A DNA stretch of 64,000 nt from an uncultured Bacteroidota bacterium (lineage in GTDB: Bacteria; Bacteroidota; Bacteroidia; Chitinophagales; Chitinophagaceae), in the NCBI GenBank assembly GCA_903906365.1, contig CAIVKC010000064.1, forward strand, positions 1 through 64,000. The letters are read 5' to 3'. A program made the translations under genes and the position numbers. Under the pieces are notes generated by a model that was not told the DNA's origin, made no database searches, and was given only the letters and a program-made list of their open reading frames with translations. Shown piece by piece: positions 33,992 to 44,097 of this stretch (its first letter is position 1; each line of letters starts with the position of its first letter).

Positions 33992-35476
33992 TTACAAACC
34001 AAAGGCATAATAATAACTGCCGGGAATATGGGGGTATACCCCTTCCAGCATCACGCCACCCTGCAGGGATCCGAGCAGGGAGAGAAATTCCCGGGTATCT
34101 TTTACTGCCCTGCCGTTTACCTTAATGATCACAAATCCCTCCTGCATATTGGTATTGTTCTGGATTTTGCCGGGACCGATCCCGGTTACCTTTACGCCTA
34201 CCTCCAACCCGAGTTCTTTTTTATCCCTGGCAGAAAGATCGGAGACTTCCACACCCAGTATTTTAAGCAAGTCGCGTTCCGTCCTGGCTGCCAGGGCTTC
34301 CTGGGGCAGTGCCCTCAGGGTGACCAGGATCTCTTTTTGAGCGCCGTCCCTAAGCACGGTGAGTTTGATTTTTTCCCCCGGATGGCGGATGGCGATGGCC
34401 TCGGTGAGCTGGTTGGAAGAAGTCAAGGGCTGGCCGTCGGCTTTGACCACGACATCGCCGGGACGGATACCGGCCTCCCGGGCAGCGCTGTTTTCCAGCA
34501 GGCTGTCCACCAGGACGCCTGTAAGTCCGCTCATTCCCAGGGACCGGGCCCGGTCTCCGTTCAGGTCGCTGATGACCACGCCCAGGGTGGCTCTCAGCAC
34601 ATGACCATGCTGCAGCAGGTCGTTCATGACCTTTTTTACAATTTCTACCGGGATGGCAAAGGAATAACCGGCATAGGCGCCGGTGGGGGTGGCAATAGCG
34701 GCATTGATGCCGACCAGCTGGCCGTTCACATCCACCAGGGCCCCGCCGCTGTTACCGGGATTTACGGCAGCATCGGTTTGTATGAAGGACTCTACGGCAT
34801 ATTTGTCTGTGAGAATATGGATATTGCGCGCCTTGGCGCTCACGATACCCGCCGTCACGGTGGAGGCCAGGTTGAAGGGGTTGCCCACTGCCAGCACAAA
34901 GTCCCCCACTTCAATGGAATCAGAATTGCCAAAACGGATGAAGGGCAGGTCCTTTGCCTCGATTTTAAGAAGCGCCAGATCCGTGGCCGGATCGGTACCG
35001 ATCCTGCTGGCCCGGAAACTCCGTTCGTTGGAGAGGATGACCTCGATGCTGTCTGCGCCTTCCACCACGTGATTATTGGTAACGATATAACCATCCGCGC
35101 TGATGATGACCCCGGAGGCACTGCCGATGCGGACCTGGGGGGTACTCTCCCTGGGCGGTGCCTGGCGGTGCAGGAAATCATTGTCAAAAAAGTCCCGGAA
35201 CAGGTCGGGGATTTCGGGTTCCGCCTTAGCTGGAAAAACCGATTTGATATGCACCACGGCGGGGGTAGCCAAACGGGCGGCATACCGGAAGTTGAGCTGC
35301 CCAGGCTGAAATGGCGCCCTGTACGGCTCCTCCCGGAGGGCCGAATTGGCCTGCTTCTCTTCAAAAGACAGTCCGGAGCCTGCCGGGACCAGGGTATCCT
35401 GCTTTTTTTGCTGTCCGCTGCAGCCGGCCAGCAGGAACAGGGCACAGCCATGCAGGATGAGGCCTTTGATGATCAT
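33992..35476 (-). CDS. HtrA/DegP-like periplasmic serine protease
   Basis: 494 residues with a lipoprotein signal (ILHGCALFLLAGCSG, Cys19), so it is likely anchored in the envelope. The chymotrypsin-like domain has the triad His136 (TNNHVVEGADS), Asp166 (TDPATDLALLKI) and Ser243 (DAAVNPGNSGGALVDVNG). Two PDZ-type domains follow, at about 290-380 (LGVVISDLNG, GDVVVKADGQPL) and 395-490 (GFVIIKVNGRAV). The family degrades or refolds envelope proteins. Starting at 35476 gives a clean lipobox, and the gene is not followed by a same-strand partner within 40 bp. A 484-codon frame on the opposite strand covers it but is a codon-pattern shadow. Confidence 0.93.
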   Translation of the reverse strand: MIIKGLILHGCALFLLAGCSGQQKKQDTLVPAGSGLSFEEKQANSALREEPYRAPFQPGQLNFRYAARLATPAVVHIKSVFPAKAEPEIPDLFRDFFDNDFLHRQAPPRESTPQVRIGSASGVIISADGYIVTNNHVVEGADSIEVILSNERSFRASRIGTDPATDLALLKIEAKDLPFIRFGNSDSIEVGDFVLAVGNPFNLASTVTAGIVSAKARNIHILTDKYAVESFIQTDAAVNPGNSGGALVDVNGQLVGINAAIATPTGAYAGYSFAIPVEIVKKVMNDLLQHGHVLRATLGVVISDLNGDRARSLGMSGLTGVLVDSLLENSAAREAGIRPGDVVVKADGQPLTSSNQLTEAIAIRHPGEKIKLTVLRDGAQKEILVTLRALPQEALAARTERDLLKILGVEVSDLSARDKKELGLEVGVKVTGIGPGKIQNNTNMQEGFVIIKVNGRAVKDTREFLSLLGSLQGGVMLEGVYPHIPGSYYYAFGL

Positions 35477-35672
35477 ATTTAGCTCCCGGCCGCTTTTTAT
35501 TTCCTCTTGGCCGGTAAAGGCAAAATTGGGTGCTCGCCAACGGGGGCAAAATGACCCTGGTCACCCTGGCCTATGATAAAAGGGAAACAAGCCATCGGGA
35601 TGCCGTTTGAAGGGGGCGAATTAACACCTTCATATCCCGGGGCCCTCTTCTTAAAGGAGGTTGTCCGCCGCT

Positions 35673-36584
35673 CTATTTTACAAGCCTGGGCTTTCGGAGA
35701 TTGGCAATTACCAGCCCCGAGATCACAAGCAGGCCACTGACCAAATGAAGAAAGGTGAATTTTTCACCCAGGAACAGGACGGCTTCGATGGTGGCAAAAA
35801 CGGGGATGAGATTACCAAACAGGGCAGTACCGGAGGCGCCCAGTTTGGTGATCGAGGCATTCCAGCAAAAAAAGGCGATGATCGAATTGCCGATGCCCAG
35901 GTACAGGATGATATAGACCATATTGGGTGTCCAGTGAACGGAAGGGGCCTGCATGATTTCAAGCGCATAGAATGGGGAAAGCAGCAGGGTGCCCAGGGTA
36001 AAAAGGACAAACAGGAAAACGAGGGCGGAAATTTCCGGGGGCTTTTTTCTGACCAGCGTGTTATAGACCGCAAAGGTGAAAGCACTGATCAGGATCAACA
36101 GGTCGCCTTTGCCAAAACGCAGACCGGAGAGTTTTTGTAGGCTTCCCTGGCTCAGCAGGAAAAGGATCCCGGCGATACAGAGGATAAGACCGCTCACCCG
36201 CCAGCCGCCGACAGGCTCCTTGAGAAATACCGCGGCCAGCAGGGTCGCAAAAACGGGAGCCGAAGTCGTTCCGATCAGCGCCAGGTTGATTGCCGAAGTA
36301 TAATGACCGGCCAGGTAGATGAAGGTGTTGAAAATGGTCACCCCCGTCAGCGCTGTCCAAAAAATATATTGCCTGTGCTTAAAGAGGAGCTTCCTTTCCA
36401 GCAGGAATTTTCTGAAAGCCAGCGGAAAGATGCACACGGAGGCCACCGACCACCGGTAAAAGGCCAGTGAGACCGGGGGAAGGGCTTTGGAAATCCCGCG
36501 GGCGATCACATAATTACCAGACCAGATCAGGGTGGTCAGCACCGCAAGGGCTATACCGGTATAAAAGTTTTTCCTTGCCGACAT
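35673..36584 (-). CDS. EamA/DMT-family transporter
   Basis: 303 residues from the ATG at 36584 (MSARKNFYTGIALAV), chosen because it starts just before TM1; the frame extends to 36713 with a non-hydrophobic extension. About ten TM helices in two EamA repeats of five are visible (for example ALAVLTTLIWSGNYVIARG at repeat 1 and GDLLILISAFTFAVYNTLV at repeat 2). Repeat ends carry LAAVFLKEPVGGWRVSGLILC and LFLGEKFTFLHLVSGLLVIS, the usual E-rich hinge. EamA proteins export or import metabolites; the substrate is unknown. It lies 196 bp from the HtrA gene, also on the minus strand, and divergently from the siderophore receptor. Confidence 0.92.
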   Translation of the reverse strand: MSARKNFYTGIALAVLTTLIWSGNYVIARGISKALPPVSLAFYRWSVASVCIFPLAFRKFLLERKLLFKHRQYIFWTALTGVTIFNTFIYLAGHYTSAINLALIGTTSAPVFATLLAAVFLKEPVGGWRVSGLILCIAGILFLLSQGSLQKLSGLRFGKGDLLILISAFTFAVYNTLVRKKPPEISALVFLFVLFTLGTLLLSPFYALEIMQAPSVHWTPNMVYIILYLGIGNSIIAFFCWNASITKLGASGTALFGNLIPVFATIEAVLFLGEKFTFLHLVSGLLVISGLVIANLRKPRLVK

Positions 36585-36847
36585 GTAACAATTATAAAAG
36601 TCAACCCGGCCAGTGAACATATTTGAAAAAAAAAGCCGGCCGGTAAATATACTCCGGCTCTTTGAGAACCACGCCAACATTATTTGTCCTCCCTTTATTA
36701 GTTCATCTTCCAAAAACCGGTGAGATTTTCAAAACATGCAATAATTAATTTACCATGAATTGTCCGTGACAAAAAATGGCAGCGGGAAATCTTTTTCTAA
36801 TTTCGTCGCCTTCTTTCCAACAGGACAAAACGACCAAATCAACGTTT

Positions 36848-39211
36848 ATGATGAAAGCCCGGCCATGCGCCCTTCTGCTTATCTCCCTGCTGCTGTCCTT
36901 TGCCGGGGGATATGCCCAAAAAAATTTCACTGCCCTCAAAGGCAGGATCCTGTCTCAGGAGGGAATCCCGGTGTATGCCACCCTGGAGCTGAAAAATAAC
37001 CACCGGACCACGCTGAGCGATGAGCGCGGAAATTTCCGGATTCGTAACCTGAAAGCCGGTGCTGACACGCTGCTCATCAGTGCTGTCGAGTTCCAACCGG
37101 TGGCGATGGCCGTCCGGCTGTTTAAGGACTCCCTGCTGGACCTTGGAAGTATTCAACTAAAGACCCTGTCCCGGGAACTGCAGCGCGTGGAAGTCACCAG
37201 CCCTGCGGCCGGTTCCTACAAAAGCGATTACACCTACCTGGCTACCAAGACCCGGATGCCCCAGGCGGATCTGCCCCAAGGGGTTTCCACCATCACCAGC
37301 GAAAAGATCAAAGACCGGATGGATTTCAGGCTCAAGGACGCGGTGGATGAAGCATCCGGGGTAAATAATTATTCCGGCTACGATGAATATACCATCCGGG
37401 GATTCCGGGCTGACAATGGCAGGCTGATTAATGGGCTGCGCGGATACAATACCACCTTTACCAGCCCCCTGCTGGTTAACGTGGAAAGGATTGAAGTGAT
37501 TAAAGGCCCTACTTCCACCCTCTATGGCAATTGCGACCCGGGCGGCAATATCAATATGGTGACCAAAAAGCCGCTTTTGACCAGGCAGGGTGAAATAGCC
37601 CTGTTTGGCGGAAGCTGGGACCATCTGCGGGCAACCGGGGATATCACTGGACCAGTCAACGGCAGCAAGACCCTGCTGTATCGTTTCAATGCAGGCTACG
37701 ACAACAGCCATTCCTTCAGGAATGAACTGTTTGCCCGGTCATACCAGCTGGCCCCATCCCTGTCTTTTATACCCAATGACAGGCTCCAGCTCCATGTTGA
37801 TTTTTCCTTTACCCATGTCAATACCCTGCTGGACCGGGGGCAGCCGGGATTCCTCCATGACACCCTGCTGAAATCGACCCCTGTCTCCCTGATGGTCTCC
37901 CAGCCCGGCGATTTCCTCCGTGAATCGGACCTGGCCACCAGTGTCGCGCTTTCCTATAAACTCAACAGCCATATCAGTTTCAACGCAGGCTACCTGAATT
38001 ACCAAACCCGCCAGCAGGTAGGCGAACACGGCGTGCACAGTTTCATCACCCCCGATTCGGTCAACCTGTATTTCAGCAGCTGGAATTGCCAGACCCTGAC
38101 CAATACCCTCACCGCCTATTTCAACGACGCTTTTCGCACCGGGCCCCTCAGCCACCACCTGCTGGTCGGCTATGACCGGGTGCAAAGCCGGGTGAACCTG
38201 GACCAGCAGTATTTTGAGCAGCCCGGTGTTTTTGGAACCGGCAGCGGGATCGTGGGCACTTTCAGCCTGGCGCGCCCCCGTTACAGGGACACCCAACCGG
38301 ACATTTACCGCAAATCCGACTACCAGTCCGATGCCACCGATGTGGATGCCTCGGCCTATAGCACCCAGGGGGTATACCTGCAGGACCAGGCGGACTGGAA
38401 GAAATGGAAACTGCTCATCGGGCTCCGGGAAGAATTCTATCATGCCGGTGATGAAACGGACAGCAGCGATGATGACGGACTCAGGGTCTTCCTGCCAAGG
38501 ATCGGACTGGTATACGCACTTCGGACAGACCTAAGCCTCTATGCCACCTACAATGCGGGTTTTGACCCTTTTGAAGCCTCTTCCAGTACCCAGGTATTTG
38601 ACCAGCCGTTCAAACCTGTCCACAGCCAGTTGCTGGAAATCGGGTCAAAAGCCAGCTGGTTTGAAAACAGGCTGGCTGCTTCCCTGGCCATTTACCAGCT
38701 GACCCTGCAAAATGTGGCGGTCAACGCCAACCAGATATCCAACCCGAACCTTTTTGTGCAACAGGGGGAGGACCGCTCCCGCGGTATCGAGGCAGAGGCC
38801 AACGGGTATATTCTACCCGGCCTTAGCCTGTCGCTCTCCTTTGCCTATTGCGATGCCCGGGTGACCAAAAGCCTGGTGGGCAGTGAGGTCGGCAGCCGGG
38901 TGGAGAACGCCCCATTATATTCGGGAAGCTCGCTGGTTAAATATACTTTCGGCAAGGGCCTGCTCAAAGGATTCGGGCTCCTGGCCGGGCACAGCCAGGT
39001 CAGCCGCCGGACAACACTGTCGCCGGGCCTGCACCTGCCCGGATACATGGTTGTCAATGCGGCCCTCAGCTATGCCCGAAGCCACTTCAGTGTAGCCTGT
39101 AATTTGAACAATATCTTCAACCGGGTTTACTGGATAGGAGCCTATAATACAGTCAATAAATGGCCGGGTGCCCCATCCAACGGGATGATCCGGCTGGGAT
39201 ATGCCTTTTAA
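36848..39211 (+). CDS. TonB-dependent siderophore receptor
   Basis: 787 residues from the ATG at 36848 (MMKARPCALLLISLLLSFAGGYAQ), a typical signal peptide; the frame starts further upstream at 36776. A carboxypeptidase-regulatory-like domain (ALKGRILSQEGIPVYATLEL) precedes the plug domain (PQGVSTITSEKIKDRM, GVNNYSGYDEYTIRGF, ERIEVIKGPTSTLYGNCDPGG), then a 22-strand barrel ending NLNNIFNRVYWIGAYN..GYAF. PTSTLYG and the FRADNGRLINGLRG plug loop are typical of FhuE/FpvA-like siderophore receptors. It should import a ferric siderophore with TonB energy. No siderophore biosynthesis genes are nearby, so it may use foreign siderophores. Confidence 0.93.
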   Translation: MMKARPCALLLISLLLSFAGGYAQKNFTALKGRILSQEGIPVYATLELKNNHRTTLSDERGNFRIRNLKAGADTLLISAVEFQPVAMAVRLFKDSLLDLGSIQLKTLSRELQRVEVTSPAAGSYKSDYTYLATKTRMPQADLPQGVSTITSEKIKDRMDFRLKDAVDEASGVNNYSGYDEYTIRGFRADNGRLINGLRGYNTTFTSPLLVNVERIEVIKGPTSTLYGNCDPGGNINMVTKKPLLTRQGEIALFGGSWDHLRATGDITGPVNGSKTLLYRFNAGYDNSHSFRNELFARSYQLAPSLSFIPNDRLQLHVDFSFTHVNTLLDRGQPGFLHDTLLKSTPVSLMVSQPGDFLRESDLATSVALSYKLNSHISFNAGYLNYQTRQQVGEHGVHSFITPDSVNLYFSSWNCQTLTNTLTAYFNDAFRTGPLSHHLLVGYDRVQSRVNLDQQYFEQPGVFGTGSGIVGTFSLARPRYRDTQPDIYRKSDYQSDATDVDASAYSTQGVYLQDQADWKKWKLLIGLREEFYHAGDETDSSDDDGLRVFLPRIGLVYALRTDLSLYATYNAGFDPFEASSSTQVFDQPFKPVHSQLLEIGSKASWFENRLAASLAIYQLTLQNVAVNANQISNPNLFVQQGEDRSRGIEAEANGYILPGLSLSLSFAYCDARVTKSLVGSEVGSRVENAPLYSGSSLVKYTFGKGLLKGFGLLAGHSQVSRRTTLSPGLHLPGYMVVNAALSYARSHFSVACNLNNIFNRVYWIGAYNTVNKWPGAPSNGMIRLGYAF

Positions 39212-39317
39212 ATGGGCTTTTTCTGTCCTCCCCTTTCAGCCGGAATTGCCTTTACCCTCCCGGGAAATAAGGCTCATTAACCGCCTGAATTCCACCGTTT
39301 TTGAGGGGATTTTAAAA

Positions 39318-39348
39318 TTTTTCTATTTATACGAAAATAATATCTTTG
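39318..39348 (+). promoter_or_regulatory. candidate Bacteroidota promoter of the GYF_2-receiver gene
   Basis: TATCTTTG (39341-39348) is a perfect TAnnTTTG -7 element, and a TTTT at 39318-39321 lies 19 nt upstream in the -33 position (consensus TTTG). The predicted start would be about 110 nt before the ATG at 39465, leaving a long leader with no obvious structure. Confidence 0.5.
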
Positions 39349-39464
39349 AATCTGGTTGCAGACCAATACTTTACCTCTGAAAAGAATACCCGATACCGCC
39401 CGACGAAAGCCCTGTTCTGGTTACACCAATGCCGTGATGGCAATGGAAAAACAAAAGGGAAAGC

Positions 39465-41195
39465 ATGCTTTCATTTTTACTATTACGTAATAATAAACAA
39501 TCGGGGCCTTACTCACTGGAGGAACTCACCGCTACAGGCATACGGTCTTCGGATCTGTTCTGGATAGAGGGAAGGAGCACCAGCTGGCGTAATCCAGAAG
39601 AAATAGAAGAACTGCAGGCCGTCCTGACTGCTTCATCCATGAGCCTGTCCAATCCGCAGATGGCCAATTTGAATCTGCAGGCACAGCTCCGGAGCGGACA
39701 ACGCACTGACAAATCCGCTTTTGCCGCAGGATCTTCCCCTCAAAATAAGGCTTCGGCCGCGGCTGCCGACCGCGATCAGAAGCGCGCGGAGGAAGCGGGA
39801 GGTGGACCGCCCATAGAACCGGCCACCAAGCGCAGCCGCATCATGCGGGATTTCCTGTATTCCATCAAAGAGACCTCCGATCCCATTACCGGTTCGGGTT
39901 TGGATGCCGGCAGCCAGGACGATATGATCTCAGGGACTGCGCCCTCCCATGTTATCAAGGTCATCATAGCAGATGACCACAGCATGTTCCGTGAAGGCGT
40001 GAAGATGACCCTGTCGCGCAAAAAAGACATCCAGATGATCGGAGAAGCAGAAAACGGTGTGCAGTTGCTGCACCTGCTGCGGCACCACCGCCCCGATGTG
40101 ATCCTGTTGGACATACAGATGCCTGTTATGGATGGCATTGCCGCACTGGGCTCCATTCACCGGCTTTACCCCGATATCAGGGTCGTGATGCTGTCCATGC
40201 ATGACGGCAATTCCATGGTCTCCCGGCTGATGGAAAAAGGAGCCAACGCCTTTTTAACCAAAACGGCCGATTCGGAATCCATCTATGAGGCGATCAAGAC
40301 CGTATACGCCAAAAATTACTATTTCAATGAACTGACCAATATGGCCATGCTGGAAAGCCTCCGTTCCAAAAACAAGGCCTCCGAAAAAGTCACCATCCCC
40401 CGCTATGAGGAAAGCTCGGACCTGATGGTCAGGCTCAAGGAAGCGCAGGTCAAATCGGCCCGCAGGCAAAGCCTGCAGAAATTCAGAAAGCAGGCGCTTG
40501 TTGCCCTGATCTCCCTGGTGCTGATCGCAGGCGGCATTCTGGCCGGCCTGTCCATTAAAGGCAGCACCAAATCCAAGATCATCAGCGGACCGGCTGCCCC
40601 GGCGGCATCCAGCAGGCCCGCTTTTTCCGCGCCAAAGCAAATCCCGCAGGCCGCTGTGCCGGCCGGCCTTTTACCGCAGAGTCCGGCTCCGCAGAAAGCG
40701 GAAATTACCCGGGAACCGGCCGCAGCCGGACAGCTACCCGTCCTGAAAAAAGAAAGGGCGGTCAGTAACAGGTCCAAAGACAGCGTTCACCGGCTCTCCG
40801 AGCAGCTTTCCGGACAGCTGAGTCCGCAGATCATCCCGGAACCGGCAGAGGAACCCAAACACGAAGTGGCGGCCGCTCCTGATAACCGGGCCATGGTGAA
40901 AAACTCCATCCGAAACCTGGTCACCGTATCGGGAGACGGGTTTCACAAAGGGATCCTGGGGGGCATTTCCAATATTGAACTAACGGTGAAGAACCATACC
41001 AAATACACCATCGATAAAGTGGTGGTGGAAGTGCAGTACATTTTAAAAGATGACAAAGTGTACAAAACGGAGCTGCTTAATTTCCAGGACATCTCCCCGG
41101 AGTCCAGTGAGCAGCTGGAAGCCCCCAAAAGCTCCCGCGGGGTGCGCATCGAATATAAGATCATATCCATCAGTTCCCGTGAACTGGATATCTGA
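39465..41195 (+). CDS. GYF_2-receiver-TM fusion protein (membrane-anchored response regulator)
   Basis: 576 residues. Residues 1-55 are a GYF_2 (DUF4339) domain: LRNNKQSGPYSLEELTATG then DLFWIEGRSTSWRNPEEI. After a low-complexity linker, residues about 163-290 are a CheY-like receiver with D170-D171, phosphoacceptor D216 (DVILLDIQMPVMDG), Ser/Thr in VVMLSMHD, and Lys266. Then a TM helix (about 344-364, QALVALISLVLIAGGILAG), a Pro/Ala-rich linker and a C-terminal domain of about 100 residues (GGISNIELTVKNHTKYTIDK, KVVVEVQYIL). There is no HTH or enzyme output. The receiver would be cytoplasmic and the C-terminal domain periplasmic. A lone receiver gene follows at 41440. The partner kinase is not local. 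Highly unusual layout for a regulator. Confidence 0.85.
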   Translation: MLSFLLLRNNKQSGPYSLEELTATGIRSSDLFWIEGRSTSWRNPEEIEELQAVLTASSMSLSNPQMANLNLQAQLRSGQRTDKSAFAAGSSPQNKASAAAADRDQKRAEEAGGGPPIEPATKRSRIMRDFLYSIKETSDPITGSGLDAGSQDDMISGTAPSHVIKVIIADDHSMFREGVKMTLSRKKDIQMIGEAENGVQLLHLLRHHRPDVILLDIQMPVMDGIAALGSIHRLYPDIRVVMLSMHDGNSMVSRLMEKGANAFLTKTADSESIYEAIKTVYAKNYYFNELTNMAMLESLRSKNKASEKVTIPRYEESSDLMVRLKEAQVKSARRQSLQKFRKQALVALISLVLIAGGILAGLSIKGSTKSKIISGPAAPAASSRPAFSAPKQIPQAAVPAGLLPQSPAPQKAEITREPAAAGQLPVLKKERAVSNRSKDSVHRLSEQLSGQLSPQIIPEPAEEPKHEVAAAPDNRAMVKNSIRNLVTVSGDGFHKGILGGISNIELTVKNHTKYTIDKVVVEVQYILKDDKVYKTELLNFQDISPESSEQLEAPKSSRGVRIEYKIISISSRELDI

Positions 41196-41439
41196 GAAAC
41201 AGTTCCGGCCTGCTGCATAATTTCTAAAAATATTCCCTGTCGCAGATTGAAAGAAGCCGGATAAAATCACCTCCCCCCGGGGCATATTCCCCGGATGGAA
41301 GTAATCATATACCCCCGGTATGACAGCAATAGGCAGATCAGGTGACCTGGGTCATTTCTATCCGGTCATGGATCGATTAATTTTTGGCATTATTGAAAGA
41401 CCTCCAACAGGGCCTGTTACCCCAATAATACACTCCTGT

Positions 41440-41808
41440 ATGAAGACGATTCTGTTAATTGACGAAAATGAAATCATGCGCAAGAACAATGAGGAGATTC
41501 TGGAACTCTCTGATTACAGCGTATTGACTGCCGAAACCGGCACCGATGGCCTGGAGTTGGCAAAGGCTAAGGTTCCCGACCTGATTATCTGCGATGTCAG
41601 GACCCTCAACGAAGACGGGGATCATCTTTGGAAGGACCTCAATAACCTGAAAGAAAAAAAGCATATCCCAGTGCTCTTTATCAACAACCCCAATGAAGCG
41701 GCCCGGTTGCCGGCCGGACCCGGATCGGCCGCCATTGAATACCTGAACAAACCCTACCAGGGTGATGAATTACTGGAAACCGTTGCCCGCTGCCTGGAGC
41801 ATTCCTGA
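41440..41808 (+). CDS. single-domain receiver protein (CheY-like)
   Basis: 122 residues from the ATG at 41440; the frame extends upstream to 41320 but the receiver starts here (MKTILLIDENEIMRKNNEEI). Acidic residues D8-E9, phosphoacceptor D52 (DLIICDVRTLNEDG), the Thr/Ser position is Asn in VLFINNPNEA, and Lys in YLNKPYQGDE. It has no output domain. Lone receivers act as phosphate sinks, shuttles or by binding partners. It sits 244 bp after the GYF_2-receiver fusion on the same strand and may belong to the same pathway. Confidence 0.9.
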   Translation: MKTILLIDENEIMRKNNEEILELSDYSVLTAETGTDGLELAKAKVPDLIICDVRTLNEDGDHLWKDLNNLKEKKHIPVLFINNPNEAARLPAGPGSAAIEYLNKPYQGDELLETVARCLEHS

Positions 41809-42271
41809 TTTGACCGGTTGATAAATTCTTCGGGTATCACCCGGTGAGGGGCCCCATCCTGGCGGATTCCCATGGATCAACCGCTGCCGGTTACATTCTA
41901 AAACCAAAAGACGGGGAATGACAGTTAAAAAAAGGCAGATCATCGCGGGAGCGGTATAGACGATCCCGTGTTTATCCTACCACCTTATTACCAGGCCAGA
42001 AAAAAGGTAACTCAAATCCAATCAGAACTCACTTCACATGGTTTGCTCCTTCAGGCCGGATACTGGTTTTAACAAGCGTCCCTCATCTGTAAATCATGTA
42101 AGAATTAAAACCGATTATGTAATGGCAGGGTACCGCCGTCTTGGTATTTTTAGGCAGGATCATGGCTCCTGTCATACCCAGGGCTGGCCCACCATTCATC
42201 AACGGGGGGGTAGCCTGCTGTTGTTGAACCCTGCCTTTGCTGTTATCCCTGCCGTTTAACTATTAATAAAA
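41809..42271. other. intergenic region before the DUF3943 gene
   Basis: No gene is evident. A short hairpin CGGGT-ATC-ACCCG (41831-41843) lies 23 bp after the receiver stop but lacks a U-tract. The rest shows no clear feature. Confidence 0.4.
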
Positions 42272-43858
42272 ATGAAAAAAGCGCCCCTGATCTGTGTCCT
42301 GATGATCCTTGCAGGTGAACTCTGTGCCCAAAACCCGGCCCGGGATACCATCCAGCCCGGACGGGGAGACCGGGAAGCGCAGCTCAAAGAAATCAAAGAG
42401 AGGAAGGTGAAGCTGCATTCCGATACGACGGGGAACCAGCCCAGTACACAATCGGCGATCGATACCACCAAAAGGAACAAATACAACGACCTGCACCATG
42501 ATGATACGGCATTCAACAGGAGGTATCCGCTTTGGAAACCTTCCCTGCAGGTGGTGGGCGAAAATGTAGTGCTCAACCTGCTGGACCGTTCGGTACTGCA
42601 CCTGCAGTTTGCCCAGGTGGATTTTACGACCTGGAAACGGACCCTGTCCGCCGGGTTCCCCTGGGGAACCGGCTGGGAATGGGATCAGGACCGGTTCGGG
42701 AATAATTTTTTTTCCCATCCCATGATGGGCAGCTTCTATTATAATGCAGCCAGGTCCAACGGGTATAATTACTGGCAGTCCGCTCCCTTTGTATTTGCCG
42801 GCAGCTATATGTGGAAGATCTTCGGAGAAAACGGCAAACCCGAAAGGGAGGACCTGATCAATACCACTTTCGACGGGATTCTGCTGGGGGAGGTGCTCTA
42901 CCGGCTCAGCTCCAATATACTCGACGACCGAAGCTCAGGAAGGGAAAGGGTTTTGCGTGAAGTGCTGGCCGGCCTGGTGGATCCGGTAAGGGGTTTCAAC
43001 CGGCTGTTGCAGGGTAAATCCTTTCGCCGCACCAACCGGGAGATCTACCAGAAGGAACCACTCAATATAACCCTGTATGCAGGCTCGCACCATATCAATA
43101 ATTCGGAAAATAATTTTCTCAGTGGCAAGGGAAACGAAATGCTGAATGCCCAGCTGGATTATGGCAACCCTTTTGAGGACCGGCCGCGCAAACCCTTTGA
43201 TTTTTTCAGACTGCGGGCAGAACTTACTTTCGGCGGCGGCCGCAAGCTGGTCGATAATATAACCGGCTACGGAATACTCTTTGGCCACAACATGCAATGG
43301 GGAAAAATGGCGGTACTGGCAGGCGGATTTCAGTACTATGATTATTTTGACACCAAATCATTTGAGCTTTCTACCATCGCCTTTGGGGGTGGTATCTTTT
43401 CCAAGCTGCCGCTGAGCAGTACCTCTAACCTCTATACCCATATCAACCTGGCCCTAGTACCTTTTGCCGGCAGCAGTGTGACGGTGGTTTCTGACACCTC
43501 CCAGTACCGTGATTACCGATTTGCCTATGGAGTGGAAGGCAAGATAGAAAGCAGTGTCAACCTGGGAAAATATGCCATGATTACCCTGCTTTACAATTAT
43601 TATCTGATACATGCCTTTGACAATACCGGCAATAGTGAATCCCGCATAGGTACGCTGGGAAACAATTATATCAGTATGCTCAAGCCTAAGATAACCATAC
43701 AGCTCTACCGGGCCCTGAGCTTTGGTATGGAACACAGCATCTATTTCAACAATCATTTCCAGCAGGGATTCCCGGAGCTGCATACCGCCCAGACCGAGCA
43801 GCGGGTATTCCTGATGCTTTACCTGGAAGACGCTCAAAGAAGGGGTCATTATAACTGA
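42272..43858 (+). CDS. DUF3943 domain-containing secreted protein
   Basis: 528 residues with a signal peptide (MKKAPLICVLMILAGELCAQ). After a charged segment the protein is a DUF3943 protein: VVGENVVLNLLDRSV (near 93-107), AGFPWGTGWEWDQDRFGNNFFSHP, YNAARSNGYNYWQSAP, then a long beta-rich C-terminal half ending in VFLMLYLED. DUF3943 proteins are common in Bacteroidota and are thought to be envelope-associated, perhaps barrel-forming given the FGGGRK..GYGILFG alternating strands, but their function is unknown. It starts 463 bp after the lone receiver and has no downstream partner on this strand. Confidence 0.88.
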   Translation: MKKAPLICVLMILAGELCAQNPARDTIQPGRGDREAQLKEIKERKVKLHSDTTGNQPSTQSAIDTTKRNKYNDLHHDDTAFNRRYPLWKPSLQVVGENVVLNLLDRSVLHLQFAQVDFTTWKRTLSAGFPWGTGWEWDQDRFGNNFFSHPMMGSFYYNAARSNGYNYWQSAPFVFAGSYMWKIFGENGKPEREDLINTTFDGILLGEVLYRLSSNILDDRSSGRERVLREVLAGLVDPVRGFNRLLQGKSFRRTNREIYQKEPLNITLYAGSHHINNSENNFLSGKGNEMLNAQLDYGNPFEDRPRKPFDFFRLRAELTFGGGRKLVDNITGYGILFGHNMQWGKMAVLAGGFQYYDYFDTKSFELSTIAFGGGIFSKLPLSSTSNLYTHINLALVPFAGSSVTVVSDTSQYRDYRFAYGVEGKIESSVNLGKYAMITLLYNYYLIHAFDNTGNSESRIGTLGNNYISMLKPKITIQLYRALSFGMEHSIYFNNHFQQGFPELHTAQTEQRVFLMLYLEDAQRRGHYN

Positions 43859-44097
43859 GTAATGTTCCGAGCCACTATGGCCTGCCTGCCGTTTATTCTT
43901 TTAACAGGCAATCCCAGTAAATCAGCCGGCAGATTTGACACCCATGGCTGGGAAGGGGGAATTTGCCCCATGCTCTTACATCCTCCTGCTGCCCCAGGCT
44001 TTCATTAACAAATGGCTGCTGGTATTTGCCCGGGGTTTCCCTTTTTGAAATTTCATCCAAAGTGACGGAAAAAAAAGGGGTCGCTGGGCTGATCGCC

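Noticed and set aside
34029-34042. GGGGTATACCCC palindrome resembling the ATACCCC operator arms
   Set aside because: It lies inside the HtrA coding sequence and the arms are in the reverse arrangement without the 4-nt spacer.
34028-35482. 484-codon open frame antisense to the HtrA gene
   Set aside because: It mirrors the codon pattern of the real protease gene, has no family features, and the antisense gene has an intact catalytic triad and lipobox.
41309-41321. ATACC-CCC-GGTAT small palindrome before the lone receiver gene
   Set aside because: Shorter arms and a different spacer than the three ATACCCC sites; could easily be chance.
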